Translations under genes and position numbers: made by a program
Assembly: GCF_964355755.1 (NCBI RefSeq)
Contig: NC_092676.1
Span: 2,958,288-3,022,287, forward strand
Length of the DNA stretch: 64,000 nucleotides
Origin: Antedon mediterranea
Taxonomy: Eukaryota; Echinodermata; Crinoidea; Comatulida; Antedonidae
Direction: 5' to 3'
Shown here: positions 57,801-64,000 of the stretch, one piece after another
Layout: each line of letters begins with the position of its first letter
How positions within the stretch are numbered: the stretch's first letter is position 1
The notes under the pieces: generated by a model
What the model saw: only the letters and a program-made list of their open reading frames with translations
What the model was told of the DNA's origin: nothing
Databases searched by the model: none

Positions 57801-59252
57801 GGAGGAGGAGGAGGAATAATGAGAGTATTGGTGGTGATTTGGGGGAGGAGGGAGGAATAATGAGAGTATTGGTGGTGATTTGGGGAGGAGGAGGAGGAAT
57901 AATGAGAGTATTGGTGGTGATTTGGGGGAGGAGGAGGAGGAATAATGAGAGTATTGGTGGTGATTTGGTGGAGGAGGAGGAGGAATAATGAGAGTATTGG
58001 TGGTGATTTGGTGGAGGAGGAGGAGGAATAATGAGAGTATTGGTGGTGATTTGGTGGAGGAGGAGGAGGAATAATGAGAGTATTGGTGGTGATTTGGTGG
58101 AGGAGGGAGGAGGAATACTGAGAGTATTGGTGGTGATTTGGTGGAGGAGGAGGAGGAATAATGAGAGTATTGGTGGTGATTTGGTGGAGGAGGAGGAGGA
58201 ATAATGAGAGTATTGGTGGTGATTGGGGAGGAGGAGGAGGAATAATGAGAGTATTGGTGGTGATTTGGTGGAGGAGGAGGAGGAATAATGAGAGTATTGG
58301 TGGTGATTTGGAGGATGAGGGAGGAGGAATAATGAGAGTATTGGTGGTGATTTGGTGGAGGAGGAGGAGGAATAATGAGAGTATTGGTGGTGATTTGGGG
58401 GAGGAGGAGGAGGAATAATGAGAGTATTGGTGGTGATTTGGGGGAGGAGGAGGAGGAATAATGAGAGTATTGGTGGTGATTTGGTGGAGGAGGAGGAGGA
58501 GGAATAATGAGAGTATTGGTGGTGATTTGGGGGAGGAGGAGGAGGAGGATAATGAGAGTATTGGTGGTGATTTGGTGGAGGAGGAGGAGGAATAATGAGA
58601 GTATTGGTGGTGATTTGGTGGAGGAGGAGGAGGAATAATGAGAGTATTGGTGGTGATTTGGTGGAGGAGGAGGAGGAATAATGAGAGTATTGGTGGTGAT
58701 TTGGGGGAGGAGGAGGAGGAATAATGAGAGTATTGGTTAACTTAGTATTTGTATTTTGTATTTTGTATTTTGTATATGGATGTTTCTGTTTATTGTATTA
58801 GTATGCATTTATAATGTACACATTATTATCTAACTTGCTTGTTTAAAGGACCCCATTGGAATTAAGCTGTTTCAGCTTTATGGGTCATCCTGGTATTTTT
58901 GTTGTATTTCTTGAGTACCGAATAAAAAACAAACAAACAAATAAACAAATTTGGGACTTTGTGAAAAGATATTAAAATGATATGTTAATTAAAGTCTTTC
59001 CATAAATTAGATTTTCTTTTTATTTACAGCCCAGAGACGGTGAAAAACAAACAGAATTCCTTGTACCTAATTCCGGAAAGAATGTGCATCCCAGACAGTC
59101 CAGTATGGTATTCCAGCTGTATGTTGGATGATGGAACATTGGAGAAGATGTTAGCAAAGGCATTGATGGTCAAAGACGTTCATGAATTCTGGGCAAAGAA
59201 GGAACAGGCCGTGGAAGAAGATGACGATTACTCCCCGGATGAAGATAGTTAA
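45821..59252 (+). CDS. ZMYM4: MYM-type zinc finger protein (ZMYM2/3/4 type)
   Basis: Fourteen coding exons join in frame: 45821-47356, 47497-47679, 47846-48169, 48547-49317, 49871-49970, 50330-50510, 51301-51503, 51821-51898, 52414-52596, 52900-53223, 53950-54123, 54522-55292, 55813-55939 and 59030-59252, giving 1725 aa. ZMYM2-4 are nuclear proteins that bind SUMO and LSD1-type corepressor complexes. Residues 1-570 are acidic, with sumoylation-type sites (IKQE, IKVE, IKEE, IKKE), a SIM-like DDDVIVIND, and 13-aa and 17-aa tandem repeats. About ten MYM fingers (574-1080) follow as CxxC...FCSxxC pairs, then the family's KPxxxTKxTYCKP block, a Val-Pro strip (VVVPIPVPIYIPVP), an NLS (PKKKRKR) and the C-terminal ZMYM/QRICH1 domain (YSIGIGAYKLW to CLRYFP, then LYEFYLSKC and IPDSPVWYSS). 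Its last intron starts with GC. An acceptor precedes the start codon. ZMYM4 stands for the 2/3/4 group. Confidence 0.95.
46154..46270 (+). repeat. 39-bp coding tandem repeat in ZMYM exon 1
   Basis: Three identical 39-bp units encode SGIESDEAVEQDQ three times. The perfect identity at the DNA level points to very recent duplication or gene-conversion homogenisation. Confidence 0.9.
46997..47200 (+). repeat. 51-bp coding tandem repeat in ZMYM exon 1
   Basis: Four 51-bp units encode variants of SSSSNLQTSGDAKEQNQ. The first is the most diverged (STLQTSGDAKAQNK), and the middle ones are nearly identical. The period keeps the frame. Confidence 0.9.
48235..48310 (-). repeat. LINE-like 3' tail in a ZMYM intron (minus strand)
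   Basis: On the minus strand, TATGGAATAAAGAGAAATTG followed by ATTGATTG and an A run looks like a retrotransposon 3' end with a short tail repeat. Confidence 0.4.
49318..49870. other. ZMYM intron 4
   Basis: The intron opens GTAATTATTT and ends TTTTTTTGCAG. The reading frame stays open for about 80 bp past the donor, ending in a stop, so an intron-retained isoform ending in VHY* is conceivable. No repeat is recognised. Confidence 0.5.
50535..50862. mobile_element. MITE family A, copy 8, with internal 21-bp tandem expansion
   Basis: Standard termini (AGCACTGTCTACACTATCAA; TTTGATATAGTGTAGACAGA) enclose about ten tandem copies of TATCACTACCATATTTGGGC with an A or T at the end, where other copies have one to three. 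The 21-bp period creates long spurious frames on both strands. It lies in a ZMYM intron. Confidence 0.9.
51558..51677. mobile_element. MITE family A, copy 9 (ZMYM intron)
   Basis: The left end is truncated (AGCTCAAACTGACAAAAAAC) and the right end is intact (TTGATAGTGTAGACAGAGCT). There is one TATCACTACCATATTTGGGC unit. Confidence 0.7.
52620..52772. mobile_element. MITE family A, copy 10 (ZMYM intron)
   Basis: It begins AGCTTTGTCCCCAAATATGG and ends AAGTTTGATAGTGTAGAGAG. Four CCCAAATATGGTAGTGATAT-type units are present, a smaller expansion than copy 8. It starts 24 bp after an exon. Confidence 0.7.
53330..53525 (+). repeat. LINE-like 3' end in a ZMYM intron
   Basis: TTGTTGTTGTGTCGCTACTC leads to TAATTTCCAAATTTATGGATGAATAAAG (split here by eye into TAATTTCC and ATGGATGAATAAAG) and a short repeat CGATGTCTATGTCTA. 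A gene-like 3'UTR with AATAAA and a 6-bp tail repeat suggests a CR1/L2-type 3' end. Confidence 0.45.
53756..53822 (+). repeat. 22-bp tandem repeat in a ZMYM intron
   Basis: TTTTTACTATTTACATTTTTA is repeated head to tail, slightly under three copies. It is followed by a T-rich segment and a second retroposon-like tail (GATGAAATAAAATATAAAAA) up to about 53940. Confidence 0.6.
55521..55658. mobile_element. MITE family B copy (ZMYM intron)
   Basis: The right half (TTGCATTGTGCTTACGTCCT, then ATAGTGGGAACCAAGC) is a good family B terminus. The left half (AGTTTAGTTTCCACCAACAA) is strongly diverged. Confidence 0.5.
55958..56104. mobile_element. Tc1/mariner-like MITE in the GC-AG intron
   Basis: Left GGGTTTATCGCAAATAGTGT and right ACACTATTTGCGATAAACCT are inverted with one mismatch. 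The pairing continues inward (GAGCTATGCATGAT against ATCATGCATCACTC). TA flanks both sides (55956-55957, 56105-56106). It is 147 bp, starts 18 bp after the splice donor and is not seen elsewhere in the window. Confidence 0.75.
56202..58736 (+). repeat. 43-bp G-rich minisatellite, with an assembly gap
   Basis: About 56 visible units have the form AATAATGAGAGTATTGGTGG, then TGATTTGGGGGAGGAGGAGG (plus AGG). The first half is almost invariant, while the GGA tract varies in length and in GTGG/GGGG/GAGG start. The plus strand is nearly free of C over 2.4 kb. Because the array is in an intron and unit length varies, the open frames through it are not genes. Two arms flank a 100-N gap, so the true length is unknown. 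Confidence 0.97.
57501..57600. other. Assembly gap (100 N)
   Basis: Exactly 100 Ns fall within the minisatellite, between TGGTGGCGATTT and ATGAGAGTATTGG. A round 100 is the usual placeholder for a gap of unknown size, consistent with a collapsed repeat. Confidence 1.
58745..58960 (+). repeat. Non-LTR retrotransposon 3' end in the GC-AG intron
   Basis: GGACCCCATTGGAATTAAGC, TGTTTCAGCTTTATGGGTCA and TCCTGGTATTTTTGTTG form the well-known LINE 3' hairpin region. It is followed by GAATAAAAAACAAACAAACA, an A-rich tail. A (TATTTTG)n stretch lies just upstream. Confidence 0.6.
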
Positions 59253-60849
59253 GAATATCTGTGTTGTGTCTGTTGGATGATAGAAGTTCGTACATTCAAC
59301 TCATTCTTGGTGTACATTAAGCTCTGTCTGCTCTATCAAACTAGTGTAATGTGCCCAAATATGGCAGTGATATATCCAAATACGGTAGTGATATGACATC
59401 AGCATGTCCATATATGGGCACATTAAATTGTTTTCATCACATAAAGTTTGATATTGTAGACAGCGCTTTTCGTTCTAGATGGTGATTTTAGTTATCATTT
59501 GTAAAAAGAAAATATTTTGGCACATTTGGCGTGTCATACTGATACTTGAGTATCAAAACAATGTAAAAAAGACAAAGAAATTGGCAGCAAGTCTGATATC
59601 AATTTTGTATAAAAGTTTGTAGAAGAAGGATAAAAAAAGAGTGTAGAAATTGGATTGAATGCACGGTACAGAGTGGTGAAAAAGATATTTATTAAGAAAT
59701 AGTTCTTCATATATTCTATGGCCAAGTCTTATGAAGATATTCCTTAATGATTTTTCCACTAAGAATATGATAATAGATAATTAATTTGATGAATTATGTA
59801 AATAAGTTTCCTTGTTAGCCATCTTTAATTTATATTTGATTAAGGTAACAAGTAGAGATCAATTAGGTCATTAGCTCCAATATCATTAAATCTATTTTTA
59901 GTAAAGAATGCTTTTTTGGAGATTTCTGTTTCATCGATGACTGATTAACATTTGTGTTTAATAGATTGATCCCTAATCCATGGTTGATTTTACTATAGAA
60001 GTATACTTTACTTCTCCTAATGTATAGGTGCTTGATGGCAATTTGACTTATTGGTATAAGCAGTGTGGCACATATGGCGTGTCATACATAGTTGATAGTA
60101 AAAGATTACATAAAAAAGACTATAGAGGCAAGTTACGTCTTTTATACATTGCCTACCGGTATTATAATTATTATTTCATGATTATACTGTATTTTTTTTA
60201 AACTTGCACAGAAAAATTGTACAAAGTATTTGCGTTGATATTAAGTAGAAAATAGTAACATCTCGTTTGTGTAAACAAAATTAAAAACCAGAATTTCAAA
60301 TCGCTGATGATATTGAATTATTGATTGAACTCCATGATTGAAGAATGTACATTACAGTTCTTTAGAATGCGAGAGTTAAATAAATGATAAAGGCGTCTTC
60401 ACGTTAAACGGTATACGATGCATTCGACGGTAACGTGTATATCTTGAACGCGACGCAAACGACAGATCGGATGACATTTAATCGTTACATCATTACGTTT
60501 CATCCAAATTAAATTGGAACCAAGAAATTACAATATATATTTTCCTAGGTGATGGATAGCGAAAATCGGATTTATGATTTGAAATTTGAGAGTAAATCTT
60601 TATCGGAAACTTAATGGTAATAGCCTACAAGCTTTGGCGTAAACAAAGAAATACTAACGACAATGTCCAAACAAAAGGTGTCGAGTGTTGTCTTTGCTAA
60701 TTGATATTCATGTTTCTTGAGTGGAAGAACGGTGGTAGTTGGTGGCGTGAGATGTTAGTAAGTAGGCCAAGTAATTATAAATGTATTATGTATTACGCCG
60801 AGAGTGTTAAAGAGTCGCTATCCAATCGAGTTTGAACAATACCATGAAA
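59253..60849. other. ZMYM 3' flank to tRNA
   Basis: This holds the ZMYM 3' untranslated region and intergenic sequence. A family A element lies 67 bp after the stop codon (59320-59467), so it is probably transcribed as part of the 3'UTR. A near-repeat 'GGCACATTTGGCGTGTCATAC' (59519) and 'GGCACATATGGCGTGTCATAC' (60065) occurs twice about 550 bp apart. No gene is seen. Confidence 0.5.
59320..59467. mobile_element. MITE family A, copy 11 (ZMYM 3' flank)
   Basis: Termini AGCTCTGTCTGCTCTATCAA and AGTTTGATATTGTAGACAGC are inverted with a few changes. Two CCAAATA(T/C)GG(C/T)AGTGATAT units are inside. Confidence 0.75.
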
Positions 60850-60921
60850 GCCCCAGTGGTCTAATGGTTAGGACATCTGCATATCAAGCAGGCGGTCCGA
60901 GTTCGAGTCCCGGTTGGGGCG
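60850..60921 (+). tRNA. tRNA gene, anticodon AUC (Asp by codon; Glu-like body)
   Basis: A full 72-nt cloverleaf can be drawn: acceptor GCCCCAG/TTGGGGC with one G-U pair, D arm GTCT-AATGGTTA-GGAC, anticodon stem TCTGC/GCAGG around the loop ATATCAA, and T arm CCGAG/CCCGG (one A-C mismatch) around TTCGAGT. A box (TGGTCTAATGGTTAGG) and B box (AGTTCGAGTCC) are good, and a TTTTT terminator follows 2 bases downstream. The loop places AUC at positions 34-36, which reads GAU (Asp). The D arm, however, is that of tRNA-Glu, and animals normally use GUC for Asp. It could be a mutated tRNA-Glu copy or a pseudogene. Confidence 0.7.
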
Positions 60922-61739
60922 ACTTTTTCTCATTCTCACAGATTTCCTCATCTTTATCGTTTCAAATTAATTAATTAAATTTCAGTATATCTCCGGGCGG
61001 TTTCGAATTAATGTTCATTGCTGCCTAATGTGTTTATTAATGTATTATGTTCTGTAGGCCTATATCAGTAAATTGTATTGTCCCTCAAAACATAAAGAAT
61101 AAATATAAATAAATCAAAACTTTGAATAGGCTATTTTGTAGTTTTTATGAAATTCACTTCCGTAGGAAAAAACCCCAACAAAAACAATGATTTTAGTTCG
61201 TTATAAACAGACAAAATAAAAGGTTAAATTTAACACAAAAAAAAATAAAAAAACAGTTGTACTTAAAGAATTAGTTTATGGTTGACTGTTCCCTCTAAAT
61301 TACGATTTTCAGGTAGATAATTTTTAACATTTTAATTTATACTGTGTTTAAAATGAATAGGCCTAATTATTTTGCGACATTTATTAAAACAGTATATTCA
61401 ACAAAAAATTGTTTATACTAATTTTTTTTTTAGGTGGAGAATAATAATCTTTAACTAAAAAAATATATATTATTACATATTAATGAAAACAAATATCGTT
61501 TATTTTGTTTACACAAGAAAATTACAACCATTGTTTTTGTAAATTATTTGAATAAATTATTAATTAATTTCTGATAATATTGTACAGTAGTAGGCTAGTA
61601 TATGTAATGGATTTCCCCCAAAGCTCTTAAAGCGATTATGAAGTACCTACCATCTGTCGCATGCTGAGTAATTTGTACCTTACTGTTGATGATCTTTCTG
61701 TTACAGCAGAAACAATAGCACATAGGCCTACAGATTGAA
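60922..61739. other. Upstream region of the DegT-family gene
   Basis: The 0.8-kb AT-rich stretch must include the promoter of the following gene. No TATA box or clear initiator stands out, and no repeat or RNA gene is recognised after the tRNA terminator. Confidence 0.45.
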
Positions 61740-63488
61740 ATGGCTGCTAACATCGTTCCATATGCTTGCTTACACATTGGTAAGTTTTATCTGAATTATA
61801 CGTTTTTACAAATTAATGTTATAAGAATTACTGTCTAAATTTTCTGCGTTTTTATATTTTGTAGTATCAGTAAATATCTTTATTCATCCCTCCTAGAAGG
61901 CCAATTAACAAAAGGAGATAGATTACATCAGCTTACAATAAAAAAGAGATACTTTTTCTATTTCTATCTTTTAGTACATGTATTTTATATACAGTCTTTT
62001 CGAAGGCGTTCTTTCAAGTGATTTATATTTACAATATCTTTTTTATATATCGCTGTTTAACCAATGACTATCGCTCGTAATTGGTCAACTCACTTGCGTT
62101 GCGCCTACGTCCTTGCGTTGCGTTGCGCCTACGTCCTTGCGTTTCGCCTACGTCCTGGCGTTGCGCCTACGTCCTTGGCTTGGTTGCGCATACGTCATTG
62201 CGTTGCGCCTACGTCCTTGCGTTGCGCCTACGTCGTTGCGTTCTAGTGGGAACACAAGCTTACTGAAATCTCTTCAGATTCGTGAATTATTTTGTTTTCA
62301 CAGTAACTAGATGCATTTTTACAATGAAACAATTAATATACAACAACTGTAAAGATACAAAGTCTTTGAAATAATGTTTTATTAAATTTTATTGCTATTT
62401 TTAATTTCCCAGATGCATCATGGTATGATGTCCTAGCAGCTGTTTCCATGACAATGAGTCTAGGTCACGATAACCGGGAGGATGTCAAACGCAAGTTGCA
62501 GGACACATTTCAGAATATTAAAAACCGAAACACAGTGATTCCATGTCTGTCAGTGAGGTCAGCGTTTGACCTGTACTTACAGGTCAAGAAGTACCCGATA
62601 GGGTCAGAGGTCATTATGACTGCTGTCAATATCCCAAGTATGAGTGAAATTGTAAAACATCATGGGTTAAATGTGGTTCCATGGGATATCAGTATCAATA
62701 CATTGTTACCTAATCTAGACTCTTTTAAACAGATGGTATCAAACAAAACTGTTGGTGTTTTAGTTTCCCATATTTATGGCAAATATTCGAATATAGATGA
62801 TTTGATATCAGTTGCTAAGCAACATAATCTTGACGTAATTGAGGACTGTGCAGAATCGTTTCACGGTCTTGAAGAACTTGGTAATGCGCAGGCAGATATT
62901 GCGATGTTTAGTTTTGGAATAATCAAACACGCAACAGCATTTGGGGGTTCGCTGGTCAAAGTTCATGACCCTCAGATAGCAGAAAGGATGACCTCTCTGC
63001 ATGAAACATATCCAGTGCAGAACAGAAGTCAATACTTGCGAAAAGTGCTGAAGTATGCATTTCTGATGACGTTAGTGAATAGTCCATTTGTTACAAAGTA
63101 TGTTACAATGGTTGCTCGTGAATTGAACATTAATTACAAGGACTTGTTTGTACAGTATTTACGCACTTTTCCGGGTGACCTAATTAAGTCTATACGTCAG
63201 CAACCGTCTACGCCGTTAATGTGGATGATATACCGAAGGTATGAATAAACAAAATAATTAATTTATAACAATACTAATTTTTTAGTTATAGTGAACTACA
63301 ATTGAAAATATTATTTTAAAAAACACAAATAATGCTTATTATACCTGTTTAGGTTGAAAAATGTTGACCCAGACTCTTTCAAAGAAGGAATGAGAAGATA
63401 CGAGTATGTGGCAAATAAGATACCCAGTGAAATGTTGGTGGGGCGTGACAATGATTCGAAAAACTATTGGCTATTTCCTGTCCTTGTG
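61740..63488 (+). CDS. DegT/DnrJ/EryC1/StrS-type PLP aminotransferase (5' part; runs off the window)
   Basis: Three exons (61740-61779, 62413-63238, 63353-63488) join in frame and give the first 334 residues; a donor GTAAGT follows, so more exons lie beyond 64000. The family comprises fold-type I, PLP-dependent enzymes, mostly bacterial sugar aminotransferases that act on nucleotide-linked keto-sugars. Conserved features seen are a small-residue/Ser segment PCLSVRSAFDLYLQ at the start of the cofactor domain, the large-domain run VGVLVSHIYGKYSNIDDLIS, IEDCAESFHG (Asp158, contact to the pyridine nitrogen), and FSFGIIKHATAFGGSLV with the putative Schiff-base Lys185. After this, residues 190-300 (HETYPVQNRSQYLRK onward) follow a subgroup without known substrate. 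The first exon encodes MAANIVPYACLHI; no signal peptide is evident. The exact reaction is unknown. The introns show it is a genuine host gene. Confidence 0.85.
61865..61925 (-). repeat. LINE-like 3' tail in the DegT-family gene intron (minus strand)
   Basis: On the minus strand, AATTGGCCTTCTAGGAGGGA followed by TGAATAAAGATATTTACTG resembles a LINE 3' end with AATAAA. Confidence 0.4.
62058..62260. mobile_element. MITE family B copy with 20-bp tandem expansion of one end
   Basis: The inner arm AACCAATGACTATCGCTCGT and GTAATTGGTCAACTCACTTG is followed by seven tandem units of TTGCGTTGCGCCTACGTCC (with variants). It closes with the normal terminus TTCTAGTGGGAACACAAGC. The left end is missing. 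Confidence 0.8.
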
Positions 63489-63710
63489 GTAAGTTGTGTG
63501 GGAGATGGGCACGGTGACTACCCCTGACATTGAATAGCTGAGAGTTGATGTATAATTGACTCCTTTTTGGACCTGAGCAATCGGGAGGAAGAATCTGGTT
63601 AAAAAATAATACACAGACGATGATGAATCTTTTATATATGTGTATAAAGTTCAAAACATCTTACACTGCTATTTTATATAGAATTCCCAGTGCTGTATCT
63701 CCACTTTAAC

Positions 63711-63857
63711 TATCTATTTCCGAAATATCATAGGAATATTTGTTAATACAGCATCTCATTTATCATGTAAGATTATGTTAAGGGTTGTGTTACTAACTAG
63801 ATACACATAAAATACATATGATGTTGTATTTCTTCTATGATACTTCGGAAATAGATA
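63711..63857. mobile_element. Short inverted-repeat element in the DegT-family gene intron
   Basis: TATCTATTTCCGAAATATCA (plus TAG) recurs inverted as CTATGATACTTCGGAAATAGATA at the far end, 22 of 23 bases matching. The 100-bp interior is AT-rich. It lies 220 bp after exon 3 and has no coding capacity. Confidence 0.5.
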
Positions 63858-64000
63858 CAGTACCGAGAACTGACTGAAACTGCAGTAAGTCTAAGCTAAT
63901 TTTCAGATTTGGTCCAAACACTTGTATATTGCATGGTAAGATAATTATGGTAAAACACATAGTTATTAGCCTAGGCCTATTAACAGAGTGGGTTCTCTTT

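Larger units (their letters stand above)
55940..59029 (+). other. GC-AG intron of the ZMYM gene
   Basis: The exon upstream ends TCAAAATG and the intron begins GCAAGTATAC. The next exon begins CCCAGAGACGGTG after TTTATTTACAG. Joining TG to C restores the Cys codon of LSKCPETVKNKQ, which matches the vertebrate ZMYM sequence LSKCPESVKQ, so the position is fixed by homology. GC-AG introns are about 1% of animal introns. The rest of the donor (GCAAGT) is an otherwise perfect consensus. The intron contains a TA-flanked MITE, the 43-bp minisatellite and a LINE tail. Confidence 0.85.

Noticed and set aside
57272-58418. Several plus-strand frames (MRVLVVIWGRRRRNNESIGGD type)
   Set aside because: They arise from the 43-bp intronic minisatellite; frames change with each change in GGA tract length, and one runs through Ns.
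62064-62310. Three overlapping plus-strand frames (RCAYVLALRLRP type)
   Set aside because: Created by the 20-bp tandem expansion of a family B MITE.

Overview
This is animal nuclear DNA. Genes are split by GT-AG introns, the sequence is AT-rich, several CDSs have a splice acceptor just before the start codon, and transposon debris is dense. Short inverted-repeat elements, LINE 3' ends and tRNA-derived elements of the kinds seen here are common in marine invertebrates. The proteins resemble deuterostome orthologues, so an invertebrate deuterostome such as an echinoderm is my best guess. The species cannot be fixed from the sequence.

Layout. (1) 1-6.4 kb: a single-CDS-exon TENT5/FAM46 poly(A) polymerase gene on the minus strand, with a long AT-rich stretch downstream. 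(2) 6.4-13.2 kb: intergenic, with repeats and two striking palindromes. (3) 13.2-17.2 kb, minus: complete BCKDHB (E1-beta of branched-chain 2-oxoacid dehydrogenase), 10 coding exons, 374 aa. (4) 18.0-21.9 kb, minus: complete BHMT-type betaine-homocysteine methyltransferase, 7 coding exons, 354 aa. (5) 23.8-24.35 kb, minus: a one-exon Tctex-type dynein light chain (DYNLT5-like). (6) 24.4-34.4 kb: gene-poor, with a 19-bp satellite, transposons and three splice-compatible exons of a gene I do not recognise. (7) 34.4-42.56 kb, minus: a DBHS RNA-binding protein (NONO/SFPQ/PSPC1 ancestor type), 8 coding exons, 579 aa, with a broken LINE in one intron. (8) 45.8-59.25 kb, plus: a ZMYM2/3/4-type MYM zinc-finger protein, 14 coding exons, 1725 aa. 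Its last intron is GC-AG and holds about 2.4 kb of a 43-bp G-rich minisatellite with a 100-N assembly gap. (9) 60.85 kb: a tRNA gene reading AUC. (10) 61.7 kb to the end, plus: the 5' part of a DegT/DnrJ/EryC1/StrS-type PLP aminotransferase, a family best known from bacterial sugar biosynthesis.

How they relate. The genes form no pathway, apart from two amino-acid catabolism enzymes (BCKDHB and BHMT) lying side by side in the same orientation. The layout is informative for evolution. The head-to-head DBHS and ZMYM genes correspond to three human neighbour pairs (SFPQ-ZMYM4, NONO-ZMYM3, PSPC1-ZMYM2/5), and TENT5 next to BCKDHB matches human 6q14 (TENT5A, BCKDHB). The window therefore looks like a single-copy, pre-duplication version of these vertebrate blocks.

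Repeats. At least two short inverted-repeat families recur about ten times each (family A with ends GCTCTGTCTACACTATCAAAC, family B with ends GCTTGGTTCCCACTAG). One copy of each has an internal tandem expansion. There are also a 1.06-kb hAT-like element with 8-bp target duplications, a pogo-like element, Tc1-like hairpin elements and several LINE 3' ends.
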